Source: CAIWHR01 sp040006895 (GTDB taxonomy: Bacteria; Pseudomonadota; Gammaproteobacteria; Burkholderiales; Casimicrobiaceae). Taken from it: a DNA stretch of 20,167 nt. The notes under the pieces were generated by a model. That model was not told the origin of the DNA. It worked only from the letters and a program-made list of their open reading frames with translations, and did no database searches. Positions within the stretch are counted from its first letter, which is position 1. Every line of letters begins with the position of its first letter. The stretch lies in assembly GCA_040006895.1 (NCBI GenBank), contig JBDTWB010000063.1, positions 1 to 20,167 of the forward strand, given 5' to 3'. Made by a program: the position numbers and the translations under genes. Shown piece after piece: positions 15,200 to 20,167 of this stretch.

Positions 15200-16504
15200 T
15201 CAGGCGACCCGGCGAACCAGCAGACCCTTCAGGTATTCACCCTCGGGAAAGGTCAGTGACGCCGCGTGATCGGCGCCGGCGCCGAACGTGCGCTCGATCA
15301 CCGCGGTAGCCCGCGCATCCAGTGCTGCCCCGGCGACGATCTTGCGGAACAGCGCCGCGTCGATGCCTCCGGAGCAGGAAAACGTCGCCAGAAGGCCACC
15401 CGGACGCAGCAGCTTCAACGCCAGGAGGTTGATGTCCTTGTACGCGCGAGCGGCGCCTTCCGCGTGCTGGGCGGTCGGTGCGAACTTGGGCGGATCGAGG
15501 ACGATGAGGTCGAAGCTGGAACCTTGATCCCGCAGGCGACGCAGCTCGGAAAAGGCATCGGCTTCACGCCATTGAGCGGTTCCCTGCGGCAACTCCGGAT
15601 TGCGGGCGAGATTGTCGGCCGCGACCGCTAGCGCGTCGGCCGAGCTATCCACCGACAGCACGCTGCGCGCGCCGCCGGCGAGGGCCGCAAGGGAGAATCC
15701 GCCGGTGTAGCAGAACATGTTGAGAGTGTCCCGACCGGCCGCGTACGCGCGGATGGCGCGGCGATTGTCGCGCTGGTCGAGGAAGAATCCGGTCTTCTGG
15801 CCGGTGGCGATGTCGACGCCATAGTGCAGGCCGTCCTCGACCATCTCGACGACGCCTGGTGTGTCGCCGCAGGCGATGCCGTTGCGCGGAGCCAATCCCT
15901 CGAGTGCGCGCACCTCGGCGTCCGAGCGCTCGTAGATGCCGCGCGGCTCGAGTTGCCGTGCAAGAGTCGCGATGATCGTGTCGCGCCAATGATCGGCGCC
16001 AGCCGAGCTGAGCTGCAGCACCAACGCATTGCCGTAGCGGTCGACCACGATGCCCGGCAGTCCGTCGGACTCGCCATGCACGAGGCGACAGGCCGTATGG
16101 CGAGGATCCAGGAAGCGTTGGCGCGCCTGCACCGCGGTGGCGATGCGTCGCTCGAAAAAATCGGCGTAGATCGAATCCTCCGGATCGAAGCTCCAGGCAC
16201 GCGCGCGGATCTGGGAATGGGGCGAGTACGCCGCGCGGCAGAGGAAGGTGCCGTCGTCCGCAAGTACCGCCACGGTATGTCCGGAGCCGGGCTCGCCGGC
16301 TACCGAAGCGACGGCACCCGAGAAGACCCAGGGATGACGGTGCTGCAACGACCGCTCCCGGCCGGGCTGGAGTCGGACGATCGGCGCGTCCCACGACGCG
16401 GTGGTGGAGGATGCGGGTCTGCCCGATGTGGACGGAGGGAGGCCCTTGGCCGGGCGACGTCGAGGGTCGTCGCGCCGGTTGCGTGGCTTGATGGGAGCAA
16501 CCAT
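15200..16504 (-). CDS. rlmI: RlmI-like 23S rRNA (cytosine-C5) methyltransferase, PUA plus Rossmann fold
   Basis: The protein (434 residues) fits the RlmI/YccW family, which uses S-adenosylmethionine to methylate C5 of a cytosine (C1962 in E. coli) in 23S rRNA. A PUA domain covers about 41-115 with GRERSLQHRHPWVFSGAV. Family motifs LVHGESDGLPG (141-151), GQKTGFFLDQRDNR (235-248), the SAM loop NMFCYTGGFS (262-271), LDPPKFA (336-342) and TFSCSGG with Cys377 follow in order. An Arg/Pro-rich tail of about 40 residues precedes the PUA domain and is longer than in E. coli RlmI (396 residues). The ATG at 16504 has no ribosome site; a TACAAT box lies exactly 6 nt upstream, suggesting a leaderless transcript. 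The gene is convergent with the DUF5648 gene. Confidence 0.92.
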   Translation of the reverse strand: MVAPIKPRNRRDDPRRRPAKGLPPSTSGRPASSTTASWDAPIVRLQPGRERSLQHRHPWVFSGAVASVAGEPGSGHTVAVLADDGTFLCRAAYSPHSQIRARAWSFDPEDSIYADFFERRIATAVQARQRFLDPRHTACRLVHGESDGLPGIVVDRYGNALVLQLSSAGADHWRDTIIATLARQLEPRGIYERSDAEVRALEGLAPRNGIACGDTPGVVEMVEDGLHYGVDIATGQKTGFFLDQRDNRRAIRAYAAGRDTLNMFCYTGGFSLAALAGGARSVLSVDSSADALAVAADNLARNPELPQGTAQWREADAFSELRRLRDQGSSFDLIVLDPPKFAPTAQHAEGAARAYKDINLLALKLLRPGGLLATFSCSGGIDAALFRKIVAGAALDARATAVIERTFGAGADHAASLTFPEGEYLKGLLVRRVA

Positions 16505-16510
16505 GGCGTC

Positions 16511-16516
16511 ATTGTA
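16511..16516 (-). promoter_or_regulatory. -10 element of a likely leaderless rlmI transcript
   Basis: TACAAT (minus strand, 16516-16511) matches five of six positions of the sigma-70 -10 consensus and ends 6 nt before the A of the start codon at 16504. A transcript would be expected to begin at or next to that A. No good -35 box is seen 17 bp upstream. Confidence 0.5.
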
Positions 16517-16561
16517 GCGGCGCGCTGACGGGCGGGCCTGCCGCCGCGGGGCTTGCCAGCG

Positions 16562-17320
16562 TCATCGCGCCCCAGCCGACGCGAGCACGTCCACCATCGC
16601 CGCATAGCCGCGGGTTCGTGCCAGCGCGAGCGGCGAACGTCCGGCCCGATCGGGGCGATTCACGTCGGCGCCCGCATCGACCAGCGCCCTGAGGGTCGCG
16701 AGGTGCCGCGCGCCGCCATCGCCTAGCACGATCGACTCGATGAGCGCGGTCCAGCCGAGGTTGTTCACGTGATCGACGGGCGCTCCCGCTCGAAGCAGGG
16801 TGCGCACGACGTCGGCGTGACCGAGGTGCGCCGCGGCAATCAGGGCCGTTCCGTCGTAGCGGCTGGTCACGTTGCGCGCACTGCAACCGGCGGCGAGCGC
16901 CGCCGCGAGTGTCGCAACGTCGTTCGCAACGGCGGCGATGGTGACGATGTCATAGCGGTCGAGATCGAGGGCATCGGGGTCCGCGCCACCGGCCACGAGT
17001 GGCCGAAATGCCGCGCCCTGGCCGGCATGGGCGGCAACGTGCAGGGGGGTGCGACCGCGGCCATCCCGCGCGGCCGGCGATTCGCCCGCCGCAAGCAGTC
17101 GCTGGAGGGTGAGGATGTCCCCGCGGTCGGCGGCGGCGAACAGGCCGAGATACCCGGCGCGCTCGGCGCCGTCCGGCGCAACCTGCGCCATCACGCCCGT
17201 CACGACCATGACCGACAGGACGATGCTTGCCATCCACGCCCCTCGGCGCAAGCCGGCGGGCGGGCGGGCGTGTCCCGTCCGCGACCTGTCGTCGAGGGAC
17301 GATGGGTTGCAATGATTCAT
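16562..17320 (-). CDS. Exported ankyrin-repeat protein
   Basis: This protein of 252 residues carries a hydrophobic segment (about 30-44, ASIVLSVMVVTGVMA) after a basic N-terminus, with a possible signal peptidase site VMA-QV. Five to six ankyrin repeats fill residues 56-252; the clearest are GRTPLHVAAHAG (89-100), DGTALIAAAHLGHADVVRTL (156-175), LGWTALIESIVLG (188-200) and AGRSPLALARTRGYAAMVD (226-244). Ankyrin arrays bind proteins, and bacterial exported ones are often periplasmic. The start at 17320 has GGAGG 5 nt upstream. A second ATG at 17233 with AGGGG just upstream would give a signal peptide at the very N-terminus, so either may be used. The gene is divergent from the cyclase-STAND gene. 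Partner and function unknown. Confidence 0.85.
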   Translation of the reverse strand: MNHCNPSSLDDRSRTGHARPPAGLRRGAWMASIVLSVMVVTGVMAQVAPDGAERAGYLGLFAAADRGDILTLQRLLAAGESPAARDGRGRTPLHVAAHAGQGAAFRPLVAGGADPDALDLDRYDIVTIAAVANDVATLAAALAAGCSARNVTSRYDGTALIAAAHLGHADVVRTLLRAGAPVDHVNNLGWTALIESIVLGDGGARHLATLRALVDAGADVNRPDRAGRSPLALARTRGYAAMVDVLASAGAR

Positions 17321-17388
17321 GCGATCCTCCGCGGATGAGTGTGCTCATGGAGTCAAGGGAACTGCCGGCCTCGCCGCCGCCGTCGCGC

Positions 17389-17465
17389 CTCGCGCCCGGC
17401 GTCGGCGCGAGCCGGCCTCGGAACCACGCGCGGTTCCTCTTCGCAACGCGTGGATCCAGTGTAAT
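17389..17465. promoter_or_regulatory. Divergent intergenic region with two inverted repeats
   Basis: The 177-bp gap between the ankyrin and cyclase-STAND genes holds CTCGCGCC/GGCGCGAG (17389-17396, 17404-17411; 8 bp, 7-nt spacer) and CCACGCG/CGCGTGG (17424-17430, 17447-17453; 7 bp). The 10-mer GCCGGCCTCG occurs twice as a direct repeat (17364 and 17411). A possible -10 box TGTAAT (17460-17465) lies 33 bp before the cyclase ATG. These could be regulator sites; no known operator is recognised. Confidence 0.4.
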
Positions 17466-17497
17466 GTAAGGCTCCGTTGGGGAGGCCTTCGTCTGCA

Positions 17498-20140
17498 ATG
17501 GACCCCAGGGTGACCGAACAATCGCCGCTCACGACCTTCCTGTTCACGGATATCGAGGGCAGCACCCGGCTCTGGGAGCAGGAGCCCGAGCGCATGCGCC
17601 TCGCGCTCGCCGGTCACGATGGCATCGCGCAACGCGCCGTCGCGGCCCGGCGCGGACGAGTCGTCAAGACGACCGGTGACGGAATCTACGCCGTCTTCGC
17701 CGATCCCCTGGATGCCATTGCCGCGACGGTGGACCTGCATCGCGGGCTGGCCGACGCGAACGCCACCAACGGCATTGCCTTGCGAGTCCGCTGCGGCCTC
17801 CACATAGGCGTCGTCGAAAGTCGCGACGAGGACTTCTTTGGCGGACCCGTGAACCGTACTGCTAGGATCATGGGGGCAGGGCACGGCGGCCAGGTTCTGC
17901 TTTCCCAGGCCGTCGCCGATCTCGTTCGCGATCGTTTGCCTGCCGGCCTCTCGCTGGTCGACCTCGGCACGGTGCGCTTGCGCGATCTGCGCAATGCAGA
18001 GCATCTCTATCAGCTCGCTCATCCCGATCTCCGCCGCGACTTCCCGGCGCTGCGCTCGCTGGAGTCGACGCCGAACAACCTGCCGCTGCAGCTCACTTCG
18101 TTCGTGGGCCGGGCGCAGGAGATCGAAGACATCGCCGCGCTGTTGAGCGACGCGCGCTTGGTGACCCTGCTCGGCGCGGGGGGGATTGGCAAGACGCGGC
18201 TGGCGCTGCAGGTCGGCGCGGCGCAGCTCGACACCCATCCCGACGGCGTGTGGCTGGTCGAGCTCGCCGCCCTTGCCGATGCACGACTTGTCGTCAACGC
18301 GGTGGCATCGACGCTCGGCGTGAAGGAAGAGCCCGGCCACGGAATCGAAGAGGCCGTGCTGGAGTTCGTGCGCGACCGGCGGCTTCTTCTCGTCCTTGAT
18401 AACTGCGAGCACCTCGTGCAGGCCTGCGCCGACATCGCCCGTCGCGTGCTCCAGGCTAGCCCGACCGTCAAGGTGCTGGCAACCAGTCGGGAGCGGCTGC
18501 ACCTGACCGGCGAGGTGGTCTACCCGCTGCAGCCGCTGGCTTTCCCCATGGCTCTCGACCCGGCAACGCCGAGCACGCTGATGGCGAACGATGCCGTGCA
18601 ACTCTTCGTGGAGCGCGCGGCGTCAGCACAGCGCGGCTTCAAGGTCACCGACCAGAATGCCGATGCCGTTGCGGAGGTATGCCGCCGTCTCGACGGGATC
18701 CCGCTGGCACTCGAGCTTGCGGCCGCGCGCGTACGCAGTCTTTCGGTTCAGCAGATTGCGTCCCGGCTCAACGACCGCTTCCGGTTGCTCACCAACGGCG
18801 ATCGCACGGCATTGCCGCGGCAGCAGACGCTCCGGGCACTGATCGACTGGAGCTACGAGCTCCTCACGGAGCCGGAGCGGGTCTTCCTGAGCCGGCTTGC
18901 CGTATTCGCCGGCGGCTGGACGATCGAGGCCGCCGAGGCGGTCACCGAGGACGCGCGACTCGCGGAGTTCGCCGCGCTCGATCTCCTGACCATGCTGGTG
19001 GAAAAATCACTCGCCATGCCGGATGTCGGCGGGGAACGCTACCGGCTCCTGGAAACGGTGCAGCGGTACGCCGAGGAGCGGCTGACGGCCTCCGGCGAGG
19101 CGGACGCCGTGCATGCGCGACACTTCGACCATTACCTGGCACTTGCCGAGTCGGCCCATGCGGAACTCAACGGGCCCGATCAGGCCACGTGGCTGAAGCG
19201 CCTGGACGCCGATCGGGAGAACCTGCTCGCCGCGCACGGATGGTGCGATCGCGCCGCCGATGGCGCCGAACGCGGCCTGCGTCTGGTCACGGCGACCCGG
19301 CGCTATTGGATATTCCGCGGCTTGCTCGACCTCGGCTGGCGGGTGGCGGCGGCCGCGTTGGCCCGGCCCGGCGCGCAAACGCGCTCGCTCGCGCGGTGCC
19401 GCGCACTCTTTGACATTGGCCAGATCGGCTCGTGGATGGGGCGATACGCGGAGTCCCGATGCTATCTCGAGGAGAGCCTCTCGATTGCCCGCGAGATCGG
19501 TGACAAACGGAGCATTGAGGTCGCATTGCAGCCGCTTGCCATGGCGTGCCTCGGTCAAGGGAACGCCGGGGAGGCGCGCGAGCATCTCGTCGAGGCCCTG
19601 GCGCTGGCTCGGGAGCTTGGCGAACAGCGCGAGATCGCGGGGGTGCTCAACGCCCTCGCGCAACTGCACCGCGAACAAGGCGAGTTCGAAGCGGCGGAGC
19701 CCCTGCTGCGCGATGTCATCGCGACGGCCCGGGCCATCGACGATCGGCAGATCATCGCCGTCGGACTGCTCAACCTCGCCATGACCCTGATCGGGCAGGG
19801 CGCGACGGGCGAGACGCGCACGATCCTGCTCGAGGCTCTGCGCCTAAGCGACGAGACCGGTTCGAAGCCGACCGCACAGAGCGCGCTCGAAGTGTGCGCC
19901 GGCCTGGCCGCGCACGCCGGCGACTACGCCCGCGCCGCCCGCTTGTACGGAGCCACGCAGGCGCAAGCCGGCGAGACCGGGTTGCGTCGCGATCCTGCCG
20001 ACGACGCCTTCCTGACACCACTCATCGACCGGACGCGCGCGGAGCTCACCGCGGATGCCTTCGACCACGCGGAGGCGGACGGTAAGCAGCTTGCCTACGA
20101 TGCCGCGCTCGCCGAAGCGCAAGCCTGGTTGCGTCAATAG
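17498..20140 (+). CDS. Class III nucleotide cyclase fused to STAND (NB-ARC-like) ATPase and TPR-like C-terminus
   Basis: From the ATG at 17498 this cytoplasmic protein has 880 residues. Residues 10-175 form a class III adenylate/guanylate cyclase domain: FTDIEGST has metal Asp18, VKTTGDG has Lys57 and metal Asp61, and GGPVNRTARIMG has the Asn119 and Arg123 of the transition state. All key residues are kept, so it may be active. Residues about 195-480 form a STAND ATPase: GAGGIGKTR (226-234), LLLVLDNCEH (296-305), ATSRER and GIPLALELAA. The remainder is helical with TPR-like repeats (for example YAESRCYLEESLSIAREIG, GEAREHLVEALALARELG). There is no DNA-binding domain at the end. GGGGAGG is 12 nt upstream of this ATG, and a TTG at 17477 is the alternative start. 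It is a likely sensor-switch protein; ligand and output are unknown. Confidence 0.9.
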   Translation: MDPRVTEQSPLTTFLFTDIEGSTRLWEQEPERMRLALAGHDGIAQRAVAARRGRVVKTTGDGIYAVFADPLDAIAATVDLHRGLADANATNGIALRVRCGLHIGVVESRDEDFFGGPVNRTARIMGAGHGGQVLLSQAVADLVRDRLPAGLSLVDLGTVRLRDLRNAEHLYQLAHPDLRRDFPALRSLESTPNNLPLQLTSFVGRAQEIEDIAALLSDARLVTLLGAGGIGKTRLALQVGAAQLDTHPDGVWLVELAALADARLVVNAVASTLGVKEEPGHGIEEAVLEFVRDRRLLLVLDNCEHLVQACADIARRVLQASPTVKVLATSRERLHLTGEVVYPLQPLAFPMALDPATPSTLMANDAVQLFVERAASAQRGFKVTDQNADAVAEVCRRLDGIPLALELAAARVRSLSVQQIASRLNDRFRLLTNGDRTALPRQQTLRALIDWSYELLTEPERVFLSRLAVFAGGWTIEAAEAVTEDARLAEFAALDLLTMLVEKSLAMPDVGGERYRLLETVQRYAEERLTASGEADAVHARHFDHYLALAESAHAELNGPDQATWLKRLDADRENLLAAHGWCDRAADGAERGLRLVTATRRYWIFRGLLDLGWRVAAAALARPGAQTRSLARCRALFDIGQIGSWMGRYAESRCYLEESLSIAREIGDKRSIEVALQPLAMACLGQGNAGEAREHLVEALALARELGEQREIAGVLNALAQLHREQGEFEAAEPLLRDVIATARAIDDRQIIAVGLLNLAMTLIGQGATGETRTILLEALRLSDETGSKPTAQSALEVCAGLAAHAGDYARAARLYGATQAQAGETGLRRDPADDAFLTPLIDRTRAELTADAFDHAEADGKQLAYDAALAEAQAWLRQ

Positions 20141-20163
20141 ACGCGTATTGGGGCGGACGCGTC
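20140..20163. repeat. Inverted repeat after the cyclase-STAND gene
   Basis: GACGCGT (20140-20146) and ACGCGTC (20157-20163) form a 7-bp stem with a 10-nt loop starting in the stop codon. The window ends 4 bp later, so a T-run cannot be judged. Confidence 0.3.
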
Positions 20164-20167
20164 CGGC

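Noticed and set aside
17345..18601. A 418-codon open frame on the minus strand opposite the cyclase domain
   Set aside because: It mirrors the cyclase and STAND coding sequence and has no recognisable domain.

Overview
The window is a GC-rich, densely coded stretch of bacterial chromosome. Gene content suggests a betaproteobacterium (Burkholderiales-like): an AlgC-type phosphohexomutase, a two-domain polyphosphate:AMP phosphotransferase, a YheT-type hydrolase, an RlmI-type methyltransferase, PsiF-repeat proteins and a DUF5648 protein. This is inferred from family content only. I see no rRNA, tRNA, CRISPR array, insertion sequence, integrase or phage gene.

Layout. (1) 1-2965, minus strand: an S1C (HtrA-like) protease without a PDZ domain, then a MoxR AAA+ ATPase overlapping a DUF58 protein. 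MoxR-DUF58 is a known chaperone-like pair. A hairpin lies at the left edge. (2) 3213-4436, plus: a patatin-like phospholipase divergent from the protease. (3) 4706-11154, minus: a metabolic run in transcription order: DAHP synthase (aromatic amino acids), polyphosphate:AMP phosphotransferase, YheT-like hydrolase (GTGA overlap with the previous gene), AlgC-type phosphomannomutase/phosphoglucomutase and, 10 bp later, a biosynthetic-type threonine ammonia-lyase with one ACT domain. A good sigma-70 promoter candidate precedes the first gene. (4) 11423-14989, plus: a two-repeat PsiF protein, a strong rho-independent terminator, a UMF1/Atg22-like MFS transporter whose real start appears not to be ATG/GTG/TTG, an 11-bp tandem repeat, a one-repeat PsiF protein, and a secreted DUF5648 protein with an uncharacterised N-terminal domain. 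(5) 15200-17320, minus: an RlmI-like rRNA methyltransferase, which looks leaderless, and an exported ankyrin-repeat protein. (6) 17498-20140, plus: a large class III nucleotide cyclase fused to a STAND (NB-ARC-like) ATPase and a TPR-like C-terminus, divergent from the ankyrin gene.

Most genes are core or housekeeping. The parts most worth a second look are the psiF-MFS-psiF block with its unusual start and repeats (11.4-13.7 kb), the DUF5648 fusion protein, the leaderless methyltransferase start, and the divergent ankyrin/cyclase-STAND pair with inverted repeats between them. I did not find a convincing, wholly new multi-gene system; the cyclase-STAND/ankyrin pair is the nearest candidate and is reported as such.
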